Assembly: GCA_037447655.1 (NCBI GenBank)
Contig: JBBHKE010002981.1
Coordinates: 1-44,410 of the forward strand
Length of the DNA stretch: 44,410 bases
Direction: 5' to 3'
Origin: Zygnema cylindricum
Taxonomy: Eukaryota; Streptophyta; Zygnematophyceae; Zygnematales; Zygnemataceae
The notes under the pieces are model-generated. The model was given only the letters and a program-made list of their open reading frames with translations. It did not search any database and was not told the DNA's origin. The translations under genes were made by a program, and so were the position numbers. Of the stretch, positions 12,045 through 23,590 are shown piece after piece (within the stretch, counting starts at the first letter, position 1; the number at the start of each line of letters is the position of its first letter).

Positions 12045-12768
12045 GGCTGTAAAAAATGTTTTTGCCGCTTAAAACATCTTTTTTCCGTACACAAATGTTG
12101 GATTGTAGATCTAACGATTACGATTGAAAGGTTGGATTCTCTACTTAAGGTTGGTGGTCTCAAATTGATAAATGGAGAAATGTGTACGGAAAACATATGT
12201 TTTTAGTGGCAATTTTTCTTAACACTACACCGTGAATCATTATTAGCGTAAAGAAATAGATAGCGTAATGTAACAATTAGCGTTATTTACGCTAATTGGA
12301 AATGTCGTTTTTTTTAAAATAATATTTATTCTAATTTTTCGTATACTCTAATTTGTTAACTGCTTTGTAAAGAATTTCGGTGCAGAATATCTCCACACTA
12401 AAAATGTACATGTACGATATTGTTCAAATTGTACGCTGTCGCGTTTTTTTTGACATCCGCAAATGCCGGAAAACATTTATGCAATTACATGTTAGCGCAA
12501 CTACGGGACAGCGTGAATGTTTTACTTGTATTTTTCTACTTGAAAAAGTACAAAAAGTACGGCTTTGACAAACCGTACACCATACTAATTATAATGACAC
12601 TATATTAGAGTTATGAATCCTATTTAATGGGCTACCTCAAATAACGTGTAGAAACATTTAGAATGTTTAATTCCAATTGAGAATTTGCTGAAAAAACCAG
12701 GGTACCTCAATTAGCGTCCAACACGCTAATAGCGATTCACGGTGTACTGTATAAGCGACACACGGTGT
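12045..12768. mobile_element. Family B palindromic MITE carrying an inserted MITE
   Basis: The outer sequence has GCCGCTTAAAACATC, a CCGTACACAAATGTTGG segment and their inverted counterparts GTGTACGGAAAACATATG and TTTTTAGTGGC, so it folds on itself. Its right end is CACACGGTGTAC next to TA. The same palindrome occurs at 14193-17258, 17483-17710, 39987-40201 and about 40660-40900. It is interrupted by the MITE at 12228-12744. The left end is not sharply defined. Confidence 0.55.
12228..12744. mobile_element. TA-flanked MITE with CACCGTGAATCG ends
   Basis: Left end CACCGTGAATCATTATTAGC and right end GCTAATAGCGATTCACGGTG are inverted, with TA at 12226-12227 and 12745-12746. TA duplications point to mobilisation by a Tc1/mariner/pogo-type transposase. 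The 517-bp interior has no transposase motif. It sits inside the family B element and is therefore younger. Confidence 0.8.
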
Positions 12769-12781
12769 ACTATATACTTTG

Positions 12782-12941
12782 TAGTGTTTGGTATCAAAGG
12801 CATATTACAGATATTCGATATATATCGAATTTCAGGTACCCGATATTCAATATATCGCTTCGATATATCGAAAAGCTAAATATCGCAATTTTTTCGAAAA
12901 TATGTACAATTTTTTTTTCTCTAAATTTTTTCAAACCCTCC

Positions 12942-12975
<34 letters not shown>

Positions 12976-13201
12976 TGGCGCACGCTCAGTGGGAAGGGGG
13001 GGGGTTTCCGTACGATTTTCCATACATAATTCAGTACTATTTTCCGTACTATATTTGTACGGATAACCATTTTTTACCCAATTATATAGCAATAATTTAT
13101 GTTGGTCTCGGTACAATATATCGAGGACTTTCCTCGATCGATATTCAATGTATTCAATATCGAAATTATAGCGATATGATATTACTCGTTACCCAACACT
13201 A
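12782..13201. mobile_element. hAT-like MITE with poly-C tract
   Basis: Ends TAGTGTTTGGTAT and GTTACCCAACACTA are inverted repeats of the hAT type, and the 8-bp target ATACTTTG is exactly duplicated at 12774-12781 and 13202-13209. The interior is rich in TATCGA words and contains an uninterrupted run of about 31 cytosines at 12943-12973. The proline- or glycine-run ORFs across it are artefacts of that run. Confidence 0.9.
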
Positions 13202-13235
13202 ATACTTTGTCATGAACCGTTTGCTGTATTCCGAT

Positions 13236-13800
13236 CAGAGGTTGCAAACGGTCAAACGAAACCGTGACCGACCGTCAATCGACAGCCCCCGCCAGATTCG
13301 GAACAGATTCGGTTGCCAAATTTGGGGGACGGGCGATTGCGAGCGGTCGATTCACCAGAAAAAAAAAAGTCGGTTACGGTCGGTTGACCAAAAAACCAAA
13401 AAATAGGAAAATTGTGTAATGTCCATTCAATCCAACATTATTATACTTTGCACACTTTGGCTTCGTGGAAGTACGTGACATCATGATTAGCATCCAAATC
13501 TGACACGATAGTAACACTATTCATTTCGCAAATATTGGGAATGCGACAAATCGTAATTATTGACTTATTCAAACGTCGTGAAAAACTAAGATTTTTTTTG
13601 TGATTTTTTAGCTACGGGCGGCTACGGTTAGTCGCGACAAATCGAGTTTCGGTTGAGTTTTATTTTCGTAAACGACCGTCGGTTAACGGTTAACAATTTT
13701 GCAGCGTGACATAACACGGTCGGGCGTCGATTACTCAGATTTTGGAAAAAAAAAAACGGTCGGTTTCGGCTACATAAAATTTTCGCTTTTGCGACCTCTG
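13236..13800. mobile_element. hAT-like MITE with CAGAGGTTGC ends
   Basis: The left end CAGAGGTTGCAAACGG is matched by TTTTGCGACCTCTG at the right, and the 8-bp target ATTCCGAT is exactly duplicated at 13228-13235 and 13801-13808. The inverted duplicate near 41480 has an unduplicated ATTCCGAT site with the same flanks, which serves as the empty site. The interior has CGGTCGGTT-like words in both orientations and no transposase motif. Confidence 0.92.
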
Positions 13801-14449
13801 ATTCCGATGCAAGCAATTGAAACGTAACGGTCTTATTTTTGAATGTGACGTCATCATTGAAAATTGGAAAGTTGTGCGCCGAGGAAAAGAGTGTTGACTG
13901 CAAAACTGAAAAATGTTTTGACTCTGTTTAGTGACAGCGATGGGCGGTGTCGTTTTTGTCGCTAGTGACTTTAATTTCACCGCTAGAGTAGTCAATATTT
14001 TTGTGCATTCGGACATGTCGTTAACAGATTCCAATCCAAAAGTATGTGAATAATAAATGCAATTGGTGCAAACGACCAGAAACTGACCGCTACACTGATT
14101 TCCACTAGTTTAAACGGCCGTCACATATTTGTGAGTTAGCAGTTAGGACTTCAGCCGGCCACAAAAACGTCATTTGGCAATATACGCAACGTGTAACGGT
14201 GTTAGTGTGGATGTTTTTGTCGCCACTTAAAAAAATGTTTTTTCCGTGCACAATTATCTGAGTTTAATTATGACGGTTGCGATTGAACGTTAAGATTTCC
14301 TACCTTACGTTGACGGTTTACAATTGGAAAACGGACACGTGTTCGCGGATAAAATATGTTTAAGGTGAAGTTCCATCAAGCGAAAAGTGGCGTAGTTCAC
14401 AGAAATTCGTGACTCTCCATACCAAATCGTACCGCCTATTTTGTTTTTA

Positions 14450-15151
14450 GGGCAAGGTTCCATAAGGGAAAAAATGACGTTGTTTACAGAAAATCGTACT
14501 GTTTCGTACAGTGCCGTACCAAAAAAAAAAGTCAGAAAAACAAGCCTACTGAATGAGGGATTTGATACTCCACGTTTATGGGCGTAAACGTGGACCGTCG
14601 AGTTCGTAATCGGATAAGCGGTTGTTTGACACTTTCAGTTCGCAACGAGTGACCAGGAGTAGGTCAATTCTATGCGCCTGAACGTATAACATCGTGCCAC
14701 GTGGAAATGTGAACAAATATCCACGACGACCGCGCGATCACGTGGGTACACGTCACACATGACATGTGCCTTCCGCCAGTGAGGATGCAAAGCCACCAGC
14801 AGCCGCAAGAAAATCTTTGACGGAGGATATTGTTTCACGCGTCTGTCGCCATCCACTAACCATTTTGACATTTTTGTACGTTTTTACAAATCTTATGTTT
14901 CATCCTCCCGTACAAATTTTATTCAATACGTTGTACGAGTCACTTTTTACCTTCGTTGGTAAAAATGTGTGGTCACAGTTTGCTGTCAAAGATTCTGTAA
15001 AGATTACCAAAATCACATTAAATCTACTACGTGGACCAATAAAACTGTGCTACGCAAAAAAAATGTCCGTTACTAAACGGACACAATGGAACGGTCTCTT
15101 AAGTAAACGATTTTTTGACGCTTACTGAGACCGCCTAATGGAACAACGCTC
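14450..15151. mobile_element. Nested PIF/Harbinger-like element
   Basis: Ends GGGCAAGGTTCCATAAGG and CCTAATGGAACAACGCTC are imperfect inverted repeats, with TTA at 14447-14449 and 15152-15154. The related element at 2976-3698 shows the uninterrupted context GTTTTTATACG. The first 280 bp are an inverted copy of 1-298. A 120-codon ORF at 14766-15128 shows no transposase motif and I do not call it a gene. Confidence 0.85.
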
Positions 15152-15710
15152 TTATACGAAACACAACATTACAAAGAATCTCGTCAATACTCTCTGAAGT
15201 TCTTGAATGTAATACTGGCCGTCCGATGTTCATTTGCAAAGAGTTCGCTTCAATTTTCTCTATAACTGTCAACCCACCTCAAGGAGGTGGGTTGGTAGAT
15301 ACAGAAAAAAAAAATCGTGACACGTTGGACGACTAAGCTACGTATCATGCTGGAAAACAAAAGAAAATCCTTAAGATCTGCACATGACACGCGTTTTCCA
15401 AAATACAACCTAAAATAGAAAACAAAATTTTGTAACATTCCTTCGCCATGCTATTTTCGGTAACTTTTTTTCGACACACTATTTGTCTCAAAAGACTTTC
15501 GTTATGTTCGAAAAAAGAAACCCTAAAAAATGAGCTAACGTAAAACATGTCGTCTGCAAAAAGTATAATTTTTTGTCGAAGTACGCAGGTGCATGATACG
15601 AAAATGAAGATTTGATGTAAACTTTGTAGGTGCATAAAATCTGAAATATTTTCACAATCGGGTCATAACTTGCGTGGCGCCAGTCAATATATAACACATG
15701 TATTACAAAA

Positions 15711-17120
15711 TCTTGTCAAACTCGTGTGCATTTTCGGCACATTTGCAGTTCCAGGAGTTCTGAGGTCTCGTCGTCCCCCATGTACGAATTCCAGCGTACG
15801 GAGGAAAGGGAGGACAACCCGCCGGATCAAAACTTTGTATTTTTATTGTGGAGCTCAACGCACTTCAGTTCACCTTAAACGGAGGTCTAACGGCGGAGTT
15901 AGTCCGGTGCAAAGATGGCAGCTTCATTACATTGCATACGTTCTATGTAGCTCTAGCGGAGGGGTACATTGTGGAACGGCATGCAGCCTTTGGGATTGTC
16001 CCGTAGATCTTGCTGTTATCTGTCACTAGGATGTTAGTTCAGGCCTAATAGATGGGCAGAGCATTTAAGTCACCGGGTCAAAGTAAGACGTTTCACATCT
16101 ATTCAGAACTTTGTTGTTGACTAGTGTACTTTAGAGGGACCTCTGGCTGTCCATTCGGCCGGAGCCATTCGCCTAACTTTTTGCCCAGAGTGTAGTAGAG
16201 CCTGGTTTGTCTTGTGTCCGTACGATAACAATTGCTGGCAGCTCATTGGCTTTGAGCATTGTTTTGACTTTGGCAGATGCAATAGGACAGACTTTTGTTG
16301 TATAAGACACTTGGGGCCGAAGGAGACAGGTTGCTTTTTCAGTACTGTCTCGTGGGAAAACCCCCAGAGAATTAAATCAACCTTTGTGTTGGAGAACTGT
16401 TGCATTGTGTCGTTGACTCTATTGCCATCTTTGTTTTGGATTGTCTTTTATGGAGACCGTAGCTCGGGTGGGTGGTTGGCACTATTCTCTCTTTGGGCGG
16501 TTTGGACTTTCGCTGTTTGAAACTTAGAAGAGTCTTGTCGGATCCGTACGGCCGAACCGAGGGGTGAGGGAGACTCAATACCTGTCTTCGGGGCCATTGG
16601 GAGAGTTTCCTTCTTTTGAGTTTCGTCATCGTTGCACTCCAGGGTATGTTTGCTTGCTTCACCATTATCATTTACTTATATATTTATTTCCATTCTCTAG
16701 GGCAAGGTGATATTGTTTAATCTGAAAGAGCCGATTTTTATTGTTTCTATATTTCCGCGTGGGAGTTTTTTGCGTACTCTTGTGGTCGTCGTTGGGTTTC
16801 TGTCCGGAGTTCTTGTGGGCCGGATCGGACGACTAGCCTCCCTTTTCTATTATCTGGAGAGTGGGAAGGGGAGTAGCATTTAGTAGGCTTCCGGTGGAAA
16901 AAGCACTAAATCTAAAGGGGGGGGTACGGGGTACTTGTATTTTTCCTTTTACTTTTACTCTCAATTCCTCATTATTACCTATGCATATCCTTGGGGGGGA
17001 AAGACAGAGAAGGGCATGGTCACGGGTCCGGAGAATCATCAGCATTTGGGGTGAATGGCAGGTTTCTCGTGCACACCTCACAGGACATTTTACGTGAACC
17101 TCACGGTCCCCAGGCACGCT
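15711..17120. other. Higher-GC segment of unknown origin inside a PIF-like element
   Basis: It interrupts the outer element between ATTACAAAA and CTCTACGTGATAG (contiguous in the 2976-3698 relative as ATTACAGACTCTTCGTGATGG). Base composition is more GC-rich than its surroundings and several frames of about 95-120 codons stay open on both strands (for example 16212-16520 plus, 16121-16405 minus), but none carries a motif I recognise. Captured host DNA or part of a longer ancestral element are both possible. Confidence 0.4.
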
Positions 17121-17482
17121 CGACACTCTACGTGATAGAACTTCGACTCAATCGACCCGGTATGTAGAGTTGGCCTAATGATTACAAAAACGTATGATGG
17201 AACTTCACCTTTAGTGGGCAAAAAAAAAATTGACCGAAATAGTTATACACGATATACTGTTCCAATATTGTGATGACTTTAGGAAGAAATAAAAACCTTA
17301 ATTGGCCATGTCCTCCCAAGAGCGATTGACTTCAACAAGATTGGCCCATGTTCGCCGTAACCTCTCCCACTTGTTGAACTTAAACGTGATTGGCTTAATA
17401 AACATTGTGTTTTCTCAGTGGAGGTGTGAGTGTTACAGATTCCGTACACGTGTACCGCTAAAACACCAATAGTGATATACGG

Positions 17483-17710
17483 TGCACAATGTGAATCGCT
17501 ATTGGCGTTAATTTTTTTTTGCCACTTAAAAACGTCGTTTCTCCGTACACACTTGTAGGATTGTGGATCCGACGGTTGCGATTCAAAGGTAACATTATAA
17601 GCTTCCGATTGGCGTTCTCAAACTGAAAATCCAACAGGTCTGTACGGATAAAAATAGTTTTAAGTGGCGAAGAAAATATTAACATTAATAGTGATACGTG
17701 GTGTCCTGTA
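17483..17710. mobile_element. Family B palindromic MITE (left-arm copy)
   Basis: Carries GTGAATCGCTATTGGCGTTA, GCCACTTAAAAACG and CCGTACACACTTGT on one side and TACGGATAAAAATAG, TTTTAAGTGGCG and AGTGATACGTGGTGTCC on the other. Its partner in the right arm is 39987-40201, with the same flank CTGCAGTGAATCTCC, so the insertion is older than the duplication. Confidence 0.65.
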
Positions 17711-18200
17711 CTGCAGTGAATCTCCTTATGTCCGAAATGCAAAATACCTTGTCGAATAAAATAAATGGACGACCCATATTACTTCTCATTTTGCCGGGGA
17801 AATCTCCTCGGAACAAAATTTAGGTTATTGTTTTGGGTCGGCTGGTCGAAACTGTCGTCTCAATCCGTCGTCCGAAATGCCGACGCTATTTTCTAGGCGA
17901 GAGAGAAAAAGACGGAAGTGATGTACGGTCGTCGCATTCGTAGAATACCATCGAGTATCGCAAGAAAGATTGCGAAAAATAAAGAGAGAAAAGAAAGATA
18001 AGAAAATCATGAACTTCTCTCAAAAAACAAATCCACGCGTCGGTAAGATTTCCAATTACTTTAGTGCTTAAGAAGAACACTTGGCTATTTTGTCGTTTAC
18101 AGATTTTTTAGGTGGCTGTCTCATGCGGTTTGTTATCTAGCACGAAAGAGAATGTTTGTATATTTCTAAACCCTATTGTAAAAACCCTCGATATACTTTG

Positions 18201-19300
18201 TAGTGTTGTGTATCGATCAAAAACCTATCGCGATAACACCAATACCGATAGTTATTGGTTATCGAATGGTCTGATGTCGCGGTATATCGGTCCGAGACCA
18301 ACAAATTCCACATCGGTGATAACTTAAAAAATATATAGTACGCATAATATAGTACTTTATAATATACCGTATTACAGTATTTACATTACATAGCGGGGCA
18401 TGCCACGTATAACAATATGTTCCTTATCTATTTAATTCATAATTATTACTGATAGCGCAGCACGTAAACGTAGACAAATTAAAAATAATACTTTATAGTT
18501 CTAAAACTATACTACCGAAACGAAAAAATTAAGATACATTTTAAAATTCAAGTATCAAACTTTTTAAAGGAGAAAACGAACAGACGAACAGAGCAGACTG
18601 AACTGTCAATGTACAGATTTTAATTTTTTTACAAAAACTACGTAGTATTTGTATTTTTCCTACTTTTCGAAAAATTAGTGTAAACTTTGTTGTACGGTCA
18701 TGTACAAACACGTACGAAAAAGTTAATCTCACAAAATCCTAAAAAATCTTAAAAAGTACGGAAATTCATCAAAAATGTATGAAATTGAATGAAAGTGTAC
18801 CCTAAAATACCTTATAGTACGGAATATCTACAGCACCCGTAGTGAAATATAAAGGAACATACGGCAATGTACTTTGGAAACCCTAAAAATCCGCGTAAAA
18901 TAACCCTAAATTGTACGAACATAGAGGGACACTATACGTAATTGTATATGTATTGTATGGGTGCAAATTAAGGTACGCATTCTATTTACTTTTCGTCATC
19001 GTTTGATGCGTACCGTACGTAGTATTCGTTAGTTTATAGCGTGCGTAATATGCGTATGGGACATTTATGGACTGAAAGCTTGTCAGACTGCCGCCGTTTA
19101 CTGCCACCATATTTATCTGTACGATCCGTACGTATATTAATGATAGTTATATATATCGGTTTTATCACCGATAAATACCGATAAATATCTGTTATTTATC
19201 GGCTATGTCACCGATAACAATATATCGTGCCAATATATCGATTATGGGGTACCCAAAAAACGGTCCATATCGGTTATCGGCAAACCGATACACAACAATT
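18201..19300. mobile_element. hAT-like element, CGATA family, 1.1 kb
   Basis: Left end TAGTGTTGTGTATCG; right end CGATACACAACAATT. The 8 bp outside are ATACTTTG (18193-18200) and ATATTTTG (19301-19308), seven of eight identical, as expected for an old hAT duplication. Both ends have dense CGATAAC/TTATCGG palindromes; the middle has GTACGG units and CCCTAAA words. No transposase is encoded. A truncated counterpart lies at about 38449-39030 in the right arm. Confidence 0.8.
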
Positions 19301-19439
19301 ATATTTTGGATCTTAGTGCCTCTTGGGACCTACAACAAGGTCGAAGACAATAAATCGCGTGCCGTCTCGCGCCCTATTTCAGTTGAGGAATAACACAAGT
19401 TTTCACACTCGCGGCCGCGTGTCATCAACTGCTTATTAA

Positions 19440-20157
19440 GGGTAACCTTCCATCAGGTGTTCCCAGTAATTGTACGAACAGTGAATGAGGTGTTAGATTG
19501 CGATTGGTACCACGTAGGACCAGTTGAGCCGCTGTGGAATAATCATCATTTCCAAAAGGACAAAATCCCAGCTTGCGTATGTGTACGGGCAGACGCCGAT
19601 TAAAATATATAGTAGCGTCACACTAATGTACAATTTGAACGTTCTTACAGTTGTTGTGGTATCAACGACCACGAAAACCGTTGTAAAATTAAAGTTTGTA
19701 GAAATGTCAAAGAATGTACTACTTGTACGTGAATCGGTGTATCGCACATTTATGAAGGAGACGTCACAGGATGTCCTACGACAAAGTTTTTTTTGTCGTC
19801 AAACAGGCTGGCTTTTATGTGACACGTTACACTCCAACTGCCACATGTAAGTTTATTGCTTCACGACTCTTGTGGATCGACTCTGACTTTACAAGTGGAC
19901 CAAAACACGCGTCTTGTAATCACAAACTCTCCTCCCGAGGACAGTCGGAGGGGACTAGCTACGTACTGGAAACAAGAAGCGTTTGCGTCGAAAATTGAAA
20001 ATCGGACAGTGGTGTTTTTCTCCAAGAAGTCTGGAGAATCTCAACGAATTTTAAGTAAACATCTTTTGTAAAAAAAAAAAAAAAACAGTACTGCCTGGTA
20101 TAGAAAGGTACTTTCTCCAGTAAACAACCCCACTTTTCGCCTGATGGAAGGTTACCC
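19440..20157. mobile_element. PIF/Harbinger-like element, 718 bp
   Basis: Ends GGGTAACCTTCCATCAGG and CCTGATGGAAGGTTACCC are nearly exact inverted repeats, with TAA at 19437-19439 and 20158-20160. The opposite arm (around 38310, minus strand) reads CAACTGCTTATTAACTGGCA with one TAA, the empty site. An A run near 20075 and ORFs of up to 108 codons are present, but no transposase motif is seen. Confidence 0.92.
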
Positions 20158-20280
20158 TAATTGCCGCTCAAGCTATGTGCCCATGTTCGTGTGGCGCGTG
20201 CGAAAGCGTTCTATTATTCTTTGTTCAAGTGATAATTGCACTAAAAATCGACTGGACTATTTTAGTGGAGTTCTCAGAAA

Positions 20281-21723
20281 AACGAGGTGTGGCCCCAATC
20301 AGCGTGCTCGCGCGTGCGAAAAATCGCTCGGTTCAGGGAGTGTTCCTTACATGTTTCCTCAGTGTGGTGAACCTGGTGAACCCTCGTTTCACCGTGCGAA
20401 ATGTGCCGTAAGTTTCACCACTACAAAATACCTACCGGTATCATGTAATCCGTAATTTTTTTTTTTTGTACGGACTCTTGTTCTGACCAGGAAATAAGGA
20501 TTTTGTTTTGCCAAGGGTTTGTACATTAACTCTGACGACGCTGCCCGAAAAATAAAAACTATATTTCCATCGTCGACAAATTGTCGATGTATATAACGTA
20601 AACCTTTAGTCGTACTTTAATTATTAACCGTGCGTCTGCCTATAGTTGTTACAATAGTTTCAATAACACTTCGACCCGAAATGTTGAACTACGATTAGCA
20701 ACTCTATTAAAGGAGTAGACGACAATCTGTCACGTCCCCATTCACTTAATTGGTATTATATATTGTATTTTCGCGTTACTATAATAAACCATTAACGCTA
20801 TTAACGAAGGGGCACTATTTCTTTGTTGAACAAGTCATATAATGATAAGAACAATAATAAAGAGGGAGTCTTTCAAATAGTCATTTTATTTGGAATAAAT
20901 TGATAATGTAAATTTTGTTTATTTTATTGCGGTCACAATGTCCTATGAAAGCCAAACAATGAAATCATTAGGGATATTTTCGTTGTTAAATGTGAATGCC
21001 TTGTATGTTTTGTATGGGGTTAGAGATGAAGTTTGGGTTGCAAAATGTGTATATTTTGTGCTTATTATTATACCACATGACTTTGTAATTTATGCAATAG
21101 CGTTGAATATAAACAAGTTATTATATCTAGAGATGAAGTTACTATGTGTACTTAACGTTTTTTTTTATGCCCTCATTTGGACATTAATGGTTGCATCCCA
21201 AACTTGTATGTTACAATTAAAATTCCCTATAAAAATAACGGTTATTAGCTTACATTTACACAAATCAGTGTAATAACACGTATCAATCTCGAAACTATAT
21301 ATCTTTGAAAAAACAGTTAATCTTAAAGCGCATGGATGCGCATTGATTGTATGTGGGTACTCATCGTAAGACTTCAATATGAATAGTAATTATAATAAAT
21401 AATGGTAAGATAATGGTCAGTACTGGCCATTATATAAAGTAATCTTTGATCGTAAAAGCCAAATATGTGCACTTTATGATTAAAGTTATCCATATCATTT
21501 GATGGGTTGTATTTTCACAATTGTCTATAATTTATGGTTATACTAGTTTGTGTGTTTACGTTTTTTAACAATAATTGGTGCATAACAAAAAATATAGGGA
21601 TTGACGACACATATGGGTGATTAAAAAAGAGTATGCCAAAATATACATTTTTTTTATACGTTATGTTGACAGCCAATTGTTGTATTTTGTGAACATTTGG
21701 ATGGTTATGCACTAGTTATTTAC
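20281..21723. other. No gene recognised
   Basis: AT-rich sequence. The longest frame (20938-21273) is hydrophobic and low in complexity with no recognisable motif. A small hairpin, CATCGTCGACAAATTGTCGATG-like, lies near 20568-20589. Confidence 0.5.
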
Positions 21724-22083
21724 AAAACATGTTATAGCAATTGCGTAATCATCCGTTAATCTAATATTGGTCGGTATAACTCGACAAGCTATATATACGC
21801 CCGAGATTCCATTAACCCATCTATTAAACGTTATTAGCGATGCTTTGGATATCTATTAGTGGTTATTATAACTACACAAAATAGTTTGTGGCATTTAAAA
21901 CATGTTATTGCAATTGCGTAATCATCCGTTAATCTAATATTGGTCGGTATAACTCGATAAGCCATGTATACGCCCGAAATTCCATCAACCCATCTATTAA
22001 TCGTTATTAGCCATGCTTTGGATATCTATTAGTGGTTATTATAACTACACAGAATAGTTTGTGGCATTTAAAACATGTTATAG
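21724..22083. repeat. 173-bp tandem repeat, two full units plus a stub
   Basis: The word AAAACATGTTAT starts at 21724, 21897 and 22070, an exact 173-bp spacing. The two complete units are nearly identical (about ten differences by eye). The third is cut after AAAACATGTTATA, where a GA-rich array begins. The monomer length is in the nucleosome-sized range typical of plant satellite DNA. Confidence 0.93.
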
Positions 22084-22376
22084 GGAGCTTGGGGGGAAAA
22101 GGAAAGGGAAGAGGGAGAGGGATAGGGAAGGAAAAGATAAAGGAAGAGGGAGATGGCAGAGAGAGGGATAAAACGAGAGAGGTGTATTGGCAGAGAGAGG
22201 GATACAAAGAGAAACGCGGAGAGGAAAAGGGGGGTGGAGAGGTAGAGGTAGAGGGGGAAGTATTGATAGAGGGATATGGATAGGGAGAGGTAAATGTAGA
22301 CGGAGATGGAGAGGGTTAGGGAGAGGGAGAGGAACGGGGTGAGGCAGGAGAGGGGAAGAAGTAAGAGGGGAATGGG
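22084..22376. repeat. GA-rich (GGGAGA)n array, left part
   Basis: Imperfect GGGAGA/GGGATA hexamers. It resumes after the solo LTR at 23072. Confidence 0.9.
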
Positions 22377-23071
22377 TGTTGGGATGTTGGGAGAATCAGC
22401 GGATCAGCCGAAATCATGTTTTGGTTCTGTTTGTGTGCAGTTGTAGTTTCAGTTGTTGTGACGTTTTGTTTGATCTAGTTCTTGTTACAATTGTTGTGTT
22501 TTCGACGGTAAGCTTTGGTTCGGTTCTGGTTGTTTTGTTAAGCGTGTCAGTTTATGTTTCTTTCCGTTGTTATTACTATTTTCTGCGTTGTCTTTGTTAT
22601 GTTTGTTTTAGTGGCGCGTGTTTTTGTCTGCCTGTGGACTTTGGCGCCGTTGTGTTTGTCTTCAGTTGTCTTCAATTAATGGTGTTAGTGGTAGTTCGTT
22701 TTTGGTCTCAGGAAGATATATTAGTCAGTGTTTCAATTAGTTTTGTATGCCGTCTGTAGTAGCAGATGCATCATGTGTCTGAGAGAGATACAACATAGTG
22801 TAGGGAGTGAAAAACTCTGGAAGGATGAAGTGTAAGACTTGAGGAAGGAGGAAGTGTAAAACTCGAGATATACGTCCGAGTCAGTTAGAAGTGAGAGAGG
22901 GAGATAATTTGTATTGAAAAGCCCTTTGGCTCAATAAACTGTTATTTTTCCGATGTAAAGGGAGCAAGCTGTGAATTTTTTTTATTTGTGAATATGTTTA
23001 TTTAAACTTCCGCTGTGAAATTAGAGTTTCATGTGTGAGCATTTCTGTAAGCACTTTTAGCGATCCTAACA
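22377..23071. mobile_element. Probable solo LTR inserted in the GA array
   Basis: It begins TGTTGGGAT and ends ATCCTAACA, an inverted TG..CA terminus of LTR type. The 5 bp outside are ATGGG and ATAGG, one mismatch apart, matching a 5-bp target duplication. A polyadenylation signal (CTCAATAAACTG at about 22930) is followed by a T-rich stretch, as in an R/U5 boundary. No internal retrotransposon sequence or second LTR is adjacent, and GA repeats flank both sides. The 127-codon ORF at 22376-22759 is GTTT-rich LTR sequence, not a gene. Confidence 0.75.
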
Positions 23072-23590
23072 ATAGGGAGAGGGTTTGGGAGACGAGGGGC
23101 TAAAGCACGGGGGTGGGAGAAGGAGAAGGAGATTGTGAGGGAGAAGAAGACGGAGAGGTGAGGGAGGAGAGGGTTATGGAGAGAGGGACGGAGACAGAGA
23201 GCAAGGAGGAGGATTAGAGATAGGGAGAGGGGGAGGAATAGGGAGAGGGAGAGGAAGACAGGGAGAGGGGAAGCGGAAGAGGAAGAGAAAAGGTTGGAGG
23301 GGGGGAAGAGGGAGAGGGAGACGGAGAGTGAGGGGGAACACTAGAGATAGGAACAGGGTGAGGAAGAAGGAGATGGAGAGGTGGGGACAGAAGGAGGAGG
23401 GGATGGGGATGAGGCATATGTAGAGAGACGGTGAGGGAAAGGGAGTGGGAGAAGAAGGGAGGAAGAGAAAAGAGGAGTGAAAGGCTTAGGCAACGTGAGA
23501 GGGCGAAGAAAAGGGATAGCGAGAGGGAGAGTGAGAGGGAGAGAGGAAGAGAGGTAGAAAGAGAGCGAGAGGGAGAGGGAGAGGCAATGA
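23072..23590. repeat. GA-rich (GGGAGA)n array, right part
   Basis: Continuation of the array at 22084-22376 with GAGGGAGA, GAAGAG and GAGAGAG variants. Confidence 0.9.

Larger units (their letters stand above)
14363..17210. mobile_element. PIF/Harbinger-like element with nested insertions
   Basis: Ends AGGTGAAGTTCCATCA and TGATGGAACTTCACCT are inverted, with TTA at 14360-14362 and 17211-17213. The opposite arm has the uninterrupted sequence AAAATATGTTTTAAGTGGG (read on its minus strand), a single-TTA empty site. The outer parts (14363-14449, 15152-15710, 17120-17210) align with the 723-bp element at 2976-3698. The rest consists of a nested PIF-like element and an unrelated 1.4-kb segment. 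Confidence 0.88.
14193..17258. mobile_element. Family B palindromic MITE split by a PIF-like element
   Basis: The left part, from ACGGTGTTAGTGTGG through CGCCACTTAAAAAAATG to AAAATATGTT (14193-14362), resumes at 17214 with AGTGGGC and ends around ATACACGATATACTG. The counterpart in the other arm (about 40660-40900) is uninterrupted. It is an old element shared by both arms. Confidence 0.6.
13202..20280 (+). repeat. Left arm of a large inverted duplication
   Basis: Apart from later insertions, this arm matches the reverse complement of 38205-41507 segment by segment: CAAGCAATTGAAACGTAACG and CGATGGGCGGTGTCG at 13.8-13.95 kb with 41.3-41.5 kb; GGCCATGTCCTCCC near 17305 with 40.6 kb; AACAAACCGCATGAG-type sequence near 18.12 kb with 39.1 kb; CCTACAACAAG near 19.33 kb with 38.4 kb. 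Shared nested elements (family B copies and the hAT at 18201) predate the duplication. Elements found only here are 13236-13800, 14363-17210 (with 14450-15151 inside it) and 19440-20157. Confidence 0.85.

Noticed and set aside
12788-13202. ORFs with Pro or Gly runs
   Set aside because: Caused by the 31-cytosine run in a hAT-like MITE bounded by exact 8-bp target duplications.
14766-15128. 120-codon ORF inside the nested PIF-like element
   Set aside because: No PIF/Harbinger DDE or Myb-like motif; the element is only 702 bp and relatives do not keep the frame in an obvious way.
22376-22759. 127-codon hydrophobic ORF
   Set aside because: It coincides with the GTTT-rich first part of the solo LTR and has low-complexity Val/Phe/Cys composition.
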